This document shows positions 1-7,605 of a stretch of DNA of 7,793 nucleotides, in pieces (position 1 is the stretch's first letter; each line of letters begins with the position of its first letter). Position numbers and translations under genes: made by a program. The notes under the pieces are model-generated. The model had not been told where the DNA came from. It searched no databases and saw only the letters and a list, made by a program, of their open reading frames with translations. The stretch spans positions 1 through 7,793 of the forward strand of contig JAFZRD010000092.1 in NCBI GenBank assembly GCA_017620055.1, given 5' to 3'. This DNA comes from Lachnospiraceae bacterium. Its GTDB lineage: Bacteria > Bacillota_A > Clostridia > Lachnospirales > Lachnospiraceae.

Positions 1-2
1 AT

Positions 3-488
3 GTCATCGTAGGTGCGAAGACAAAGGACCTTGTGATTCTCGAGGATGAGATGAAGGCTGTTGCCGGGAATCTCTATATCACGACCGATGACGGATCGTA
101 TCAGAGAAAGGGCATGGTCACCGAGGTCATTAAGGATCTCGTTAATATTCAGGGTAACAAATACGATGTCTGTATCGCTATCGGGCCGATGATCATGATG
201 AAGTTCGTCTGCCTCCTGACAAAGGAACTCGGCATACCGACGATCGTATCAATGAACCCGATCATGGTCGACGGTACAGGTATGTGCGGCGCATGCAGAC
301 TGATAGTAGGTGACGAGGTCAAGTTCGCATGTGTTGACGGTCCCGAATTTGACGGACATCTTGTTGATTTCGATCAGGCTATGAAGCGTCAGAACCTGTA
401 TAAGACCGAAGAGGGACGCGCACTTCTTGCCGAACAGGAAGGCGATACACACCACGGCGGATGCAACAATTGCGGAGGTGACAAATAA
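3..488 (+). CDS. nfnA: NfnA-type ferredoxin:NADP+ oxidoreductase alpha subunit, 3' part (5' end outside window)
   Basis: This is the C-terminal part of the FAD and [2Fe-2S] subunit of the cytoplasmic NfnAB (NADH-dependent reduced ferredoxin:NADP+ oxidoreductase) complex. The reading frame is open from base 3, so the start lies upstream; a GTG at 33 is internal. What is visible is the end of the nucleotide-binding domain (VGAKTKDLVILEDEM, then CIAIGPMIMMKFVC) followed by the cluster loop VDGTGMCGACR and FACVDGPEFDGHLVDFD. Asp at 270-272 and Cys at 285, 294 and 330 match the Asp(Cys)3 [2Fe-2S] ligand set known for this family. The protein ends in a short tail with two His (450-455) and two Cys (462, 471). 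The stop overlaps the start of nfnB by one base, as expected for two subunits of one complex. PyrK (dihydroorotate dehydrogenase electron-transfer subunit) is a related family, but the GMCGACR/DGPEFDGHLVDFD pattern and the NfnB neighbour favour NfnA; the older name sulfide dehydrogenase subunit applies to the same family. Confidence 0.93.
   Translation, partial: VIVGAKTKDLVILEDEMKAVAGNLYITTDDGSYQRKGMVTEVIKDLVNIQGNKYDVCIAIGPMIMMKFVCLLTKELGIPTIVSMNPIMVDGTGMCGACRLIVGDEVKFACVDGPEFDGHLVDFDQAMKRQNLYKTEEGRALLAEQEGDTHHGGCNNCGGDK
474..481 (+). promoter_or_regulatory. Strong ribosome binding site for nfnB
   Basis: GGAGGTGA lies inside the last codons of nfnA, 6 nt before the ATG at 488. The spacing supports that ATG over the next in-frame ATG at 497 (residue 4), which would leave 15 nt. 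Confidence 0.75.
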
Positions 489-1873
489 TGGATGTTATGA
501 AGAAAGTACCTGTAAGGGAACAGGATCCCAAAGTACGCGCCACCAATTTTGACGAGGTGTGTCTTGGATACAATGCCGAAGAGGCTGTAGAGGAAGCGAA
601 CAGATGCCTGACATGCCAGAACGCACAGTGCGTCAAGGCCTGTCCCGTGGCGATAGATATTCCCGGATTCATTAAGGAGATCAAGGAAGGCAATTTCGAA
701 GAGGCCGGATACGTTATTGGAAAGTCCAGCGCACTTCCCGCGGTCTGCGGAAGAGTGTGTCCGCAGGAGAGCCAGTGCGAGGGCAAGTGTATCCGCGGAA
801 TTAAGGGTGAGCCTGTATCGATAGGAAAGCTCGAGAGATTCGTAGCTGATTATGCGAGACAGAACGGTATCAAGCCCAAGAAACCCGAGAGTACGAACGG
901 AAGAAAAGTGGCAGTTATCGGTTCGGGCCCCGCAGGACTCACATGCGCGGGAGATCTTGCAAAGCTCGGATATGACGTAACGATATTCGAAGCGCTTCAT
1001 GAGCCCGGAGGAGTGCTCGTATACGGTATTCCCGAGTTCCGTCTTCCGAAGGATGAAGTCGTCAAAAAGGAGATCGAGAATGTCAAGTCTCTCGGTGTCA
1101 AGATAGAGACAAACGTTGTCATCGGCAAGAGCGTTACGATCGATGAGCTTATGGAGAAGGAAGGATTCGAGGCTGTGTTCATCGGATCCGGTGCCGGTCT
1201 TCCGAAGTTCATGGGTATCCCGGGAGAGACCGCGAGCGGTGTGTTCTCGGCTAACGAGTACCTTACAAGAAGCAACCTTATGAAAGCTTTCAGGGATGAT
1301 TTTGACACGCCTATCCGTCCCGGTAAGAAGGTTGCTGTAGTCGGCGGCGGAAACGTTGCAATGGATGCAGCGAGGACCGCACTCAGACTCGGTGCCGAAG
1401 TCACGATCGTATACCGCAGATCCGAGGAGGAACTTCCCGCCAGAGTCGAAGAAGTACATCATGCCAAAGAGGAAGGCATCATATTCAATCTTCTCACGAA
1501 CCCCACGGAGATACTCGTTGACGAGAACGGCTGGGTAAAGGGAATGAAATGTATCAGGATGGAACTCGGTGAGCCCGATGAGTCCGGAAGAAGATCACCT
1601 AAAGAGATTCCCGGATCGGAATTCACGATAGATGTCGATACGGTGATCATGTCTCTCGGTACGAGCCCGAACCCTCTTATCAGTTCCACTACGAGCGGAC
1701 TTGATACTAATAAGAGAAAATGTATCGTTGCAACCGAAGAGACCGGCGCAACGAGTAAGCCCGGCGTATTTGCGGGCGGCGATGCCGTGACCGGTGCCGC
1801 GACCGTTATCCTTGCTATGGGTGCGGGTAAGAATGCGGCAAAGGGTATTCATGAATACCTCAGTAATAAATAA
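488..1873 (+). CDS. nfnB (gltA): NfnB-type electron-bifurcating NADP(H) oxidoreductase large subunit (glutamate synthase small-chain family, often named GltA)
   Basis: A 461-residue cytoplasmic iron-sulfur flavoprotein. With NfnA it couples NADH and reduced ferredoxin to the reversible reduction of two NADP+ by flavin-based electron bifurcation. The N-terminal ferredoxin-like domain has eight cysteines in two groups, C40/C43/C48/C52 and C87/C91/C97/C101, fitting two [4Fe-4S] clusters. The FAD-binding Rossmann fold starts at VAVIGSGPAG (141-150). The NADP(H)-binding fold is inserted at VAVVGGGNVAMDAAR (282-296), followed by the YRRSEEELPAR segment (309-319). The closing FAD motif is GVFAGGDAVTGAATVILAMG (426-445). 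Length is normal for the family. The same family includes the glutamate synthase small subunit, and automatic annotation often says NADPH-dependent glutamate synthase. No glutamate synthase large subunit is present here, and the overlapping nfnA makes Nfn the better call. No broken motif or frameshift is seen. Confidence 0.93.
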   Translation: MDVMKKVPVREQDPKVRATNFDEVCLGYNAEEAVEEANRCLTCQNAQCVKACPVAIDIPGFIKEIKEGNFEEAGYVIGKSSALPAVCGRVCPQESQCEGKCIRGIKGEPVSIGKLERFVADYARQNGIKPKKPESTNGRKVAVIGSGPAGLTCAGDLAKLGYDVTIFEALHEPGGVLVYGIPEFRLPKDEVVKKEIENVKSLGVKIETNVVIGKSVTIDELMEKEGFEAVFIGSGAGLPKFMGIPGETASGVFSANEYLTRSNLMKAFRDDFDTPIRPGKKVAVVGGGNVAMDAARTALRLGAEVTIVYRRSEEELPARVEEVHHAKEEGIIFNLLTNPTEILVDENGWVKGMKCIRMELGEPDESGRRSPKEIPGSEFTIDVDTVIMSLGTSPNPLISSTTSGLDTNKRKCIVATEETGATSKPGVFAGGDAVTGAATVILAMGAGKNAAKGIHEYLSNK

Positions 1874-1899
1874 CTAATGATATTTAATGGTGACAGATC

Positions 1900-3204
1900 A
1901 TGCTGATGGTTGATATTATCAGGAAAAAAAGAGACGGCGGGAAACTGTCGAAGGAAGAGATCGATTTCTTCATAAACGGTTACGTTAAAGGGCAGATCCC
2001 CGATTATCAGGTCTCGGCTCTCATGATGGCCATATTCTTCAAGGGTATGGATGACGAGGAGACCGGGCAGCTTACCCAGGCGATGCTCCATTCGGGTGAG
2101 ATGCTCGATCTGTCTGCGATCAAGGGCTTCAAGGTCGACAAGCATTCTACCGGCGGTGTCGGAGACAAGACTTCACTTGTTCTGACACCGATGGTTGCAA
2201 GTCTCGGTGTACCTGTTGCCAAGATGAGCGGCAGAGGTCTCGGTCATACAGGCGGAACGATAGATAAGCTCGAGAGCTTCAAAGGTTTTTCGACTTCCAT
2301 CACGAACGATGAGTTCATCAGGAACGTTAACACCGTCGGCATCTCGATTATGGGACAGACAAAGGATCTGGCACCTGCGGATAAGCTCCTGTACGCGCTT
2401 CGTGATGTTACCGCAACGGTAGACAATATGTCTCTTATAGCCAGCTCCATAATGAGCAAGAAGCTTGCTGCAGGAGCTGACGGTATCGTGCTCGATGTCA
2501 AGTCGGGAAGCGGTGCGTTCATGAAGAATGATGAGGATGCGTTTGAACTGGCAAAGAAGATGGTCGCGATCGGAAAGCATTCCGATGTCAGGACGATGGC
2601 TGTCGTATCCGATATGGACCAGCCGCTCGGACGTGCGGTCGGAAATGCCATAGAAGTAAAAGAAGCAATAGATACGCTCAAAGGTAACGGACCCGAGGAC
2701 CTTCATGAACTGTGCCTGACACTTGGAAGTTATATGGTCACTTTTGCGGGTAAAGCCGGTGATAAGGATGAGGCCAGGGCCATGCTCGAAGAGTCGATAT
2801 CATCCGGCAAGGCGCTTGACAAACTTGCCGATTTTATCGAGGCACAGGGAGGGAACAGGGCCGATGTATATGATCCCGAAAACCTTCCCCGATCGTCGAA
2901 GATGACAGAGTTTAAGGCCGAAGAGGACTGTTACGTCTCTGCGATTATGAGCGAAGAGGTCGGTATTGCAAGTCTTCTTCTCGGCGGAGGCAGACGCAGT
3001 AAAGAAGATATCATCGATCTGTCAGTCGGGATATACCTTAACAAAAAGGTCGGAGAGAAAGTCGCCAAAGGCGAAACGATAGCAACCGTTTACGCCAATG
3101 ACGATGCAAAAATGAAGGAAGGTTTCGACAGGCTCCGCGGTGCGTATTCGTTTTCAGCGGATCCCGTGACAAAGAATAAACTCATCAAAGGTATAGTTGA
3201 TTAA
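1900..3204 (+). CDS. pdp: Pyrimidine-nucleoside phosphorylase
   Basis: A 434-residue enzyme of nucleoside salvage in the cytoplasm. The family cleaves uridine, deoxyuridine or thymidine with phosphate to give the free base and (deoxy)ribose 1-phosphate. The family signature is intact: [16 protein letters not shown] at 110-125. The phosphate-binding stretch [12 protein letters not shown] is at 81-92. The pyrimidine-binding residues known from thymidine and pyrimidine phosphorylases appear as R167, S182 and K186 in the run [10 protein letters not shown]...ASSIMSKK. A small helical domain comes first (about 1-65), then the alpha/beta domain, then the C-terminal domain (about 345-420, with [20 protein letters not shown]). 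Length matches the Bacillus enzymes, and the start [14 protein letters not shown] aligns with the usual MxMVDII start. Only a weak Shine-Dalgarno (GGTGA, 1889-1893) precedes the ATG, after a 26-nt gap from nfnB. Thymidine phosphorylase (DeoA) is the alternative; length and N-terminus favour the broad-specificity Pdp. No other deo/cdd salvage gene is in the window. Confidence 0.95.
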   Translation: MLMVDIIRKKRDGGKLSKEEIDFFINGYVKGQIPDYQVSALMMAIFFKGMDDEETGQLTQAMLHSGEMLDLSAIKGFKVDKHSTGGVGDKTSLVLTPMVASLGVPVAKMSGRGLGHTGGTIDKLESFKGFSTSITNDEFIRNVNTVGISIMGQTKDLAPADKLLYALRDVTATVDNMSLIASSIMSKKLAAGADGIVLDVKSGSGAFMKNDEDAFELAKKMVAIGKHSDVRTMAVVSDMDQPLGRAVGNAIEVKEAIDTLKGNGPEDLHELCLTLGSYMVTFAGKAGDKDEARAMLEESISSGKALDKLADFIEAQGGNRADVYDPENLPRSSKMTEFKAEEDCYVSAIMSEEVGIASLLLGGGRRSKEDIIDLSVGIYLNKKVGEKVAKGETIATVYANDDAKMKEGFDRLRGAYSFSADPVTKNKLIKGIVD

Positions 3205-4169
3205 TGGATGATCTTTACATAGACGAACAGAGTCTTCGTAACATATTCGGACCGTTTGATTCCCATATCAAGATCATAGAAGAGACATACGGAACAACGG
3301 TTGTAGAGCGTGACGGCCGCGTCAAGATAATCGGCGAACCCGATGCCATCATACGGACACAGGGCATTCTCGATGAACTGTATGAGATGTCAAAACGCGG
3401 CAATACGATCACGGAACAGCAGGTGAGATACTCCGTGGAGATGCAGAACGAGAATATCAAAGATTCGCTTCTTGAAGCGGACGATACGATGATATGCCAT
3501 ACGATGAACGGCAAACCGGTCAAGCCCAAGACGCTCGGCCAGAAAGCGTATGTCGATGCCATCAGGAAGAACATGATCGTGTTCGGACTCGGTCCTGCCG
3601 GAACCGGTAAAACATATCTGGCCATGGCAATGGCTATAACGGCTTTCAAGAAAGAAGAAGTCGGACGCATCATCCTGACAAGACCCGCGATCGAAGCCGG
3701 AGAGAAGCTCGGTTTTCTTCCCGGGGATCTGCAGAGCAAGATAGATCCGTATCTGCGTCCGCTCTATGATGCGCTTTATCAGATAATGGGCGCCGAGAGC
3801 TTTTCGCGCAACATGGAAAAGGGTCTTATCGAAGTTGCGCCTCTTGCGTACATGAGAGGACGTACTCTCGACAACGCATATATCATACTTGACGAAGCAC
3901 AGAACACGACACCCGCACAGATGAAGATGTTCCTGACGAGGATCGGTTTCGGGAGCAAGGTCGTCATCACTGGTGACCGAACTCAGAAGGATCTGGCAGT
4001 CGGTGCGATCTCGGGTCTCGATGTTGCGGTCAAGGTACTTTCAAACGTTGAAGATATCGCATTCTGCAATCTGACGAGCAGGGATGTCGTACGTCATCCT
4101 CTCGTACAGAAGATAGTCAAGGCATACGAAGCTTACGAGTCAAAGAGCGGGAAGAAGAAAACAAAATGA
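3204..4169 (+). CDS. phoH: PhoH-family ATPase (PhoH/PhoL type)
   Basis: A 321-residue cytoplasmic P-loop ATPase. Family members are linked to RNA metabolism and often sit beside ybeY; the exact substrate is not settled. The N-terminal 70 residues look like the KH-like RNA-binding region typical of the long PhoH form (for example IKIIEETYGTTVVERDGRVK at 22-41). The ATPase core follows: Walker A GPAGTGKT (130-137), the ILTRPAIEAGEKLGFLPGDL block (157-176), Walker B IILDEAQNTT (227-236), and the sensor-like segment VVITGDRTQKDL (253-264). The tail is short and lysine-rich. The start ATG overlaps the pdp stop as TAATG, with only a weak upstream AAAGG (3187-3191, about 12 nt away), so translation probably depends on coupling to pdp. 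The end overlaps ybeY by 4 nt. All expected motifs are intact and the length is normal. Confidence 0.95.
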   Translation: MDDLYIDEQSLRNIFGPFDSHIKIIEETYGTTVVERDGRVKIIGEPDAIIRTQGILDELYEMSKRGNTITEQQVRYSVEMQNENIKDSLLEADDTMICHTMNGKPVKPKTLGQKAYVDAIRKNMIVFGLGPAGTGKTYLAMAMAITAFKKEEVGRIILTRPAIEAGEKLGFLPGDLQSKIDPYLRPLYDALYQIMGAESFSRNMEKGLIEVAPLAYMRGRTLDNAYIILDEAQNTTPAQMKMFLTRIGFGSKVVITGDRTQKDLAVGAISGLDVAVKVLSNVEDIAFCNLTSRDVVRHPLVQKIVKAYEAYESKSGKKKTK

Positions 4170-4681
4170 CTTGTTATTTGGACTGTGAAGCTGATATCAG
4201 GTGGAATTTTGATTACAGGGATCTCTATGAACAGTCTGTTGAGGCTGTGCTCGATGAGGAAGAATGTCCGTATGAGGCACTCGTATCCCTTCTTGTTACC
4301 GACGATGCCGGGATATGTGAAATCAACTATGAGATGAGAAATATCAATTCCCCGACCGATGTACTCAGTTTTCCGATGACGGAACTGCCCGCGCCGTCTG
4401 ATTTTACGAAGTGTGAAGAGCAACCCGACTATTTCGATCCCGAAAGCGGAGAGCTTCTTCTCGGGGATATAGTTATATCCGCCGAGCGGGTGGAGGCGCA
4501 GGCCGAAGAATACGGGCATGACATACAGCGTGAGTTCTCATTTCTTATCGTACACAGCATGCTGCATCTGTGCGGCTATGACCATATTGAAGACTCGGAC
4601 AGGATACTAATGGAAGAAAGGCAGAAGATCATTATGGAGAGGCTTTCTAAGGATTTTCCTCTCCTTGCGGTTAAAGGATAA
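4166..4681 (+). CDS. ybeY: Endoribonuclease YbeY, rRNA maturation factor
   Basis: A 171-residue zinc-dependent single-strand endoribonuclease of the UPF0054 family, needed in many bacteria for maturation of the 16S rRNA 3' end and for ribosome quality control. The metal site HSMLHLCGYDH (130-140) gives the three zinc ligands H130, H134 and H140. Upstream lie the conserved R58 in NYEMRNINSPTDVLSFPM (54-71) and the GDIVIS block (100-105). Between these two blocks is an acidic loop with FDPESGELLL, which to my recollection is common in clostridial YbeY proteins and accounts for the length being greater than the E. coli protein. The ATG sits in an ATGA overlap with phoH, with purine-rich GGGAAGAAG (4149-4157) before it. 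The adjacent phoH is the classic genome neighbour and supports the call. Confidence 0.95.
   Translation: MTCYLDCEADIRWNFDYRDLYEQSVEAVLDEEECPYEALVSLLVTDDAGICEINYEMRNINSPTDVLSFPMTELPAPSDFTKCEEQPDYFDPESGELLLGDIVISAERVEAQAEEYGHDIQREFSFLIVHSMLHLCGYDHIEDSDRILMEERQKIIMERLSKDFPLLAVKG
4674..4677 (+). promoter_or_regulatory. Short-spaced ribosome binding site for the flippase gene
   Basis: AAGG lies in the last codons of ybeY, only 3 nt before the ATG at 4681, which itself shares its A with the ybeY stop (TAATG). This spacing is shorter than usual and suggests start by stop-restart coupling rather than independent ribosome loading. Confidence 0.4.
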
Positions 4682-6327
4682 TGACCGAGACCAGACCTCA
4701 GAATTCCAACTTCATAGTTCAGGGCGGGATACTTGCTGCTGCGGGTATCATCAGCAGGATCATCGGGTTCATATACAGGATCCCGCTTCAGAACACGATC
4801 GGCGACGCCGGTATGGGATACTACTCGGCGGCATTTCAGATCTATTCCATAATGCTTATAATATCATCATATTCACTGCCTGTTGCGGTATCGAAGCTCG
4901 TTGCGGCCAGGGCGGCCAAGGGCCAGTACAGGAATGCCAGGAGGTTCTTCCACGGAGCCCTGATGTTCGCGATACTGACGGGAGGTGCTACATGCGGTAT
5001 CGTTCTGTTCGGCGCGGATAAGCTTGCCGGAAACATCATGAGCATGCCGAGGAGTGCGATAGCACTTCGGATGCTCGCACCCACACTTTTGGTCGTTGCG
5101 ATCATGGGTGTTGTGCGCGGCTATTTCCAGGGACTTGGAACGATGGTTCCGACTGCGTTCTCACAGCTTGTGGAGCAGATAGTCAATGCGGTCATATCGA
5201 TCGTTGCCGGTGTATATCTGTATGAATACGGAACAAAGGTCGCCGCGCTTCTTCGTGACGATGCTTTCGCACCGGCGTGGGGAGCCGCAGGAGGCACGCT
5301 CGGTACCGGAGCCGGAGCGGTCGCGGGTCTTCTTGTCCTTCTCATCATGTTCTTTGTCCACAAGCGCAGGATGAGGAAGAACATATTAAAGGACAACGCG
5401 AAGTATGTCGATTCGTTCGGCAGGATCTTCTCGGTCATAATCATCACGGTTCTTCCGGTCATTCTCTCGACCACGATATACAACATAAGCGATACGATCG
5501 ATCAGGGTCTGTTTAATTACGTTATGGATGTAAAGGGATTCTCCTCGATAAAGGCTGAATACTGGGGAATCTATTCCGGTAAATACAGAGTCCTGACAAA
5601 CGTTCCGATCGCGCTTGCAAATGCGCTTTGTTCATCGATGATGCCGTCCCTTGCGGCATGCATTGAAAACGGTGAGAGAAGACAGGCAAGGCATAAGGTC
5701 GCGATTGGAATTCGATTCGTAATGATAATTTCGATTCCGTGTGCCGTTGGCCTTGCGATACTCGGTCGTCCGCTTATAAGCCTGATGTTCACAGGCGAAG
5801 TCGACATACCCGCAAAGCTTCTTCTGATGGGGTCGGCATCGGTTGTATTCTATTCGCTCTCGACACTTTCAAACGGAATTCTTCAGGGCATAGACAAAAT
5901 GAGGATCCCGGTGAGAAATGCGGCTATCGCACTCGTCCTTCATCTCGGGATACTGTACCTGACGATAAGCGTTCTCGACTGGAAACTGTACGGTGTTGTG
6001 GTTGCCTGCATGGCGTTCGGACTTCTGATGTGCATACTTAACTGGCTCAGTATCAGAAGACACCTTCGCTATCATCAGGAGATGAAGCGTACATTCGTTA
6101 TACCGCTCATTTCATCGGCTGTTATGGGCGGCGTAATATGGCTTCTGTATTTCATATTGTCCAAATCATCGACCGAGCTTGTGAGTGTCATAATATCATC
6201 GGCTGTCGGCGTTATCGTATACTTCGTTGTTCTGCTGCTCCTTCGCGGAGTACGCGAGAGCGAGCTTCGAAGCCTTCCCGGCGGAGGGGCTGTAGCATCG
6301 ATTGCAAGACTGTTCAGACTTCTCTGA
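4681..6327 (+). CDS. MurJ/YtgP/SpoVB-like lipid-linked oligosaccharide flippase (MOP/MATE superfamily)
   Basis: A 548-residue polytopic membrane protein related to YtgP and SpoVB of Bacillus subtilis, which are MurJ-type lipid II flippases that move undecaprenyl-linked cell-wall precursor across the membrane. Evidence: an N-terminal GGILAAAGIISRIIGFIYRI (15-34) leading into TIGDAGMGYYSAAFQIYSIM (39-58); then PVAVSKLVA (67-75); the family hallmark RGYFQG (146-151) with the QLVEQI helix (162-167); and the second-half repeat NGILQGIDKMRIPVRNA (398-414). Many hydrophobic stretches alternate with short basic loops such as VHKRRMRKN (226-234), consistent with about 14 membrane segments. Length agrees with the family. 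The gene starts in a TAATG overlap with ybeY and ends 30 nt before the flavoprotein gene. The exact substrate (lipid II or another polyprenyl-linked sugar) cannot be decided from sequence, and a sporulation-specific role is not supported by neighbours. Confidence 0.88.
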   Translation: MTETRPQNSNFIVQGGILAAAGIISRIIGFIYRIPLQNTIGDAGMGYYSAAFQIYSIMLIISSYSLPVAVSKLVAARAAKGQYRNARRFFHGALMFAILTGGATCGIVLFGADKLAGNIMSMPRSAIALRMLAPTLLVVAIMGVVRGYFQGLGTMVPTAFSQLVEQIVNAVISIVAGVYLYEYGTKVAALLRDDAFAPAWGAAGGTLGTGAGAVAGLLVLLIMFFVHKRRMRKNILKDNAKYVDSFGRIFSVIIITVLPVILSTTIYNISDTIDQGLFNYVMDVKGFSSIKAEYWGIYSGKYRVLTNVPIALANALCSSMMPSLAACIENGERRQARHKVAIGIRFVMIISIPCAVGLAILGRPLISLMFTGEVDIPAKLLLMGSASVVFYSLSTLSNGILQGIDKMRIPVRNAAIALVLHLGILYLTISVLDWKLYGVVVACMAFGLLMCILNWLSIRRHLRYHQEMKRTFVIPLISSAVMGGVIWLLYFILSKSSTELVSVIISSAVGVIVYFVVLLLLRGVRESELRSLPGGGAVASIARLFRLL

Positions 6328-6345
6328 TGAGTCTTCGGCCTGTTT

Positions 6346-6353
6346 GAGGAAAG
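6346..6353 (+). promoter_or_regulatory. Ribosome binding site of the HI0933/BaiN-type gene
   Basis: GAGGAAAG within the 30-nt gap puts the AGGA core 7 nt before the ATG at 6358. This supports that start, which is immediately followed by the FAD-binding beta strand. Confidence 0.7.
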
Positions 6354-6357
6354 CGAA

Positions 6358-7605
6358 ATGAATATTGCGGTAATCGGCGGAGGCGCTTCGGGAATGATCG
6401 CTGCCATCACGGCTGCGGATAACGGCGCCGAAGTCACGATATTCGAACATATGCCGAGAATGGGAAGAAAGCTTCTTCTGACCGGAAGCGGCAAGTGCAA
6501 CATATCCAATACAGATATGGATATGTCTCATTTTCACGGGTCCGATACCGGCCTGATCGAAAAGGTCATGAACCGGTGCACATCGAAGGATACGCTTGCT
6601 TTCTATGAGAGCCTGGGCCTTTTTGTAAAAGAGCGCAAGGGTTATCTGTACCCGTATTGTGAGCAGGCGTCGGCCGTTGTCGACATACTGCGCTTCGCGA
6701 TAAGGGACCGCGGGATCGATGTTCACACCGAGACGGACATCAGAAGGATCGAGAAGCAGAAACAGTCAAATGACAGAACGCTTGAAGATAAGTTTGTTAT
6801 CGTTACCGCGAATGCAAGACTTACATTTGACCGTGTCATTCTCTGCTGCGGATCGAGCGCGAACAGAAATACCGGTTCCGACGGCAGCGGATACGAGATC
6901 GCAAAGTGCTTCGGACATACTCTTGTAAAACCTCTTCCCGCGCTGACCTATCTTGTATGCGAGGAGGATTTCTATCCTTCGATCGCGGGTATTCGGACGA
7001 GAGCTGCGATATCCGTTATGGCCAGGGATGAGAGCGGCTGGCAGTGCCTTGGTACCGAGGACGGAGAACTGCAGCTGACAAAGACCGGGATATCCGGAGT
7101 GTGCGTGTTCAACCTTTCATACCTTGCGGTAAAATCACTTGATAAGCATTATCGCGTCAGGGCCGAGATAGATCTTCTTCCGGACATACCGGAAGGAGAG
7201 ATGACTGATTTCATTAAGAAGAGGATAGGAAACATTTCGGACAGACCGCTGGAGGAGATGTTCATAGGTCTTCTTGCCAAACCTCTCGGAATACTCATAA
7301 TGAAGAGGTGTTCTCTTGACCTTAAGAGAAACTGCGGAAGTCTTGATGATACCGAGATCACAAATATCTGCAGAACGGTAAAGTGTTTTGAGACGTTCAT
7401 AAAGGGCTCGGGTGACATGGATTCATCACAGGTGGCCCAGGGCGGAGTCAGTCTGTCGGAGGTTCGCGACAATCTTGAATCACGGCTCGTATCGGGACTG
7501 TTCTTTGCGGGAGAGATACTTGATGTAAACGGTGACTGCGGAGGCTACAACCTGCAATGGGCAGCAAGCTCCGGAATGGTCGCGGGCAGGGAGGCAGCCG
7601 GTTGA
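6358..7605 (+). CDS. NAD(P)/FAD-dependent oxidoreductase, HI0933 / BaiN-RdsA family
   Basis: A 415-residue soluble flavoprotein of the HI0933-like family (COG2081). The dinucleotide-binding fold begins at residue 3: NIAVIGGGASGM (2-13) with the ribose-binding acidic residue E30. The family-specific block GRKLLLTGSGKCNISN is at 36-51. A second FAD contact is FDRVILCCGSSANRNTGSDG in the middle of the protein. The C-terminal signature AGEILDVNGDCGGYNLQWA is at about 384-402. Length and both ends match the family, so the gene is complete. BaiN of Clostridium scindens belongs here and was linked to bile-acid metabolism, but no other bai gene is present; most homologues have unknown substrates, and a bile-acid role should not be inferred. 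The stop overlaps the next flavoprotein gene by 4 nt, suggesting joint expression. Confidence 0.92.
   Translation: MNIAVIGGGASGMIAAITAADNGAEVTIFEHMPRMGRKLLLTGSGKCNISNTDMDMSHFHGSDTGLIEKVMNRCTSKDTLAFYESLGLFVKERKGYLYPYCEQASAVVDILRFAIRDRGIDVHTETDIRRIEKQKQSNDRTLEDKFVIVTANARLTFDRVILCCGSSANRNTGSDGSGYEIAKCFGHTLVKPLPALTYLVCEEDFYPSIAGIRTRAAISVMARDESGWQCLGTEDGELQLTKTGISGVCVFNLSYLAVKSLDKHYRVRAEIDLLPDIPEGEMTDFIKKRIGNISDRPLEEMFIGLLAKPLGILIMKRCSLDLKRNCGSLDDTEITNICRTVKCFETFIKGSGDMDSSQVAQGGVSLSEVRDNLESRLVSGLFFAGEILDVNGDCGGYNLQWAASSGMVAGREAAG
7588..7594 (+). promoter_or_regulatory. Ribosome binding site supporting a TTG start at 7602
   Basis: AGGGAGG lies in the last codons of the preceding gene, with 7 nt to TTG at 7602-7604. 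No in-frame ATG occurs until residue 26, which would remove the conserved N-terminus, so this site decides the start. Confidence 0.7.

Noticed and set aside
389..1462. A long open frame on the minus strand (about 357 codons) opposite the nfnA end and nfnB.
   Set aside because: It lies entirely opposite well-supported conserved genes, its translation resembles no family I know, and its length is explained by the codon bias of the gene on the other strand.
1874..1899. A promoter in the AT-rich gap before pdp.
   Set aside because: The gap is only 26 nt, and I found no paired -35/-10 elements with proper spacing in it or just upstream that rise above chance.
2173..2706. Overlapping minus-strand frames of 145-177 codons inside pdp.
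   Set aside because: They are shadows of pdp; the sense frame holds the full phosphorylase signature and catalytic residues.
4166..4681. The acidic loop of YbeY (about residues 72-99) as a novel insertion.
   Set aside because: As I recall, a similar FDPExGELLLGDI segment is usual in clostridial YbeY proteins, so it is a lineage feature rather than something new.
4665..5021. A 118-codon plus-strand frame overlapping the ybeY end and the flippase start.
   Set aside because: It is out of frame with two clearly conserved proteins and its translation looks random, with scattered Cys, His and Arg and no domain.
6314..6334. Small hairpins at the flippase stop (TCAGA/TCTGA, or AGACT/AGTCT) as a possible terminator.
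   Set aside because: Stems are only 5 bp, they are mutually exclusive, and no T run follows. The downstream gene begins within 30 nt with its own ribosome binding site.
6358..7605. Assignment of the HI0933-type gene to bile-acid 7-dehydroxylation.
   Set aside because: Only family membership points that way. No other bile-acid gene is in the window, and most members of the family occur in organisms without that pathway.
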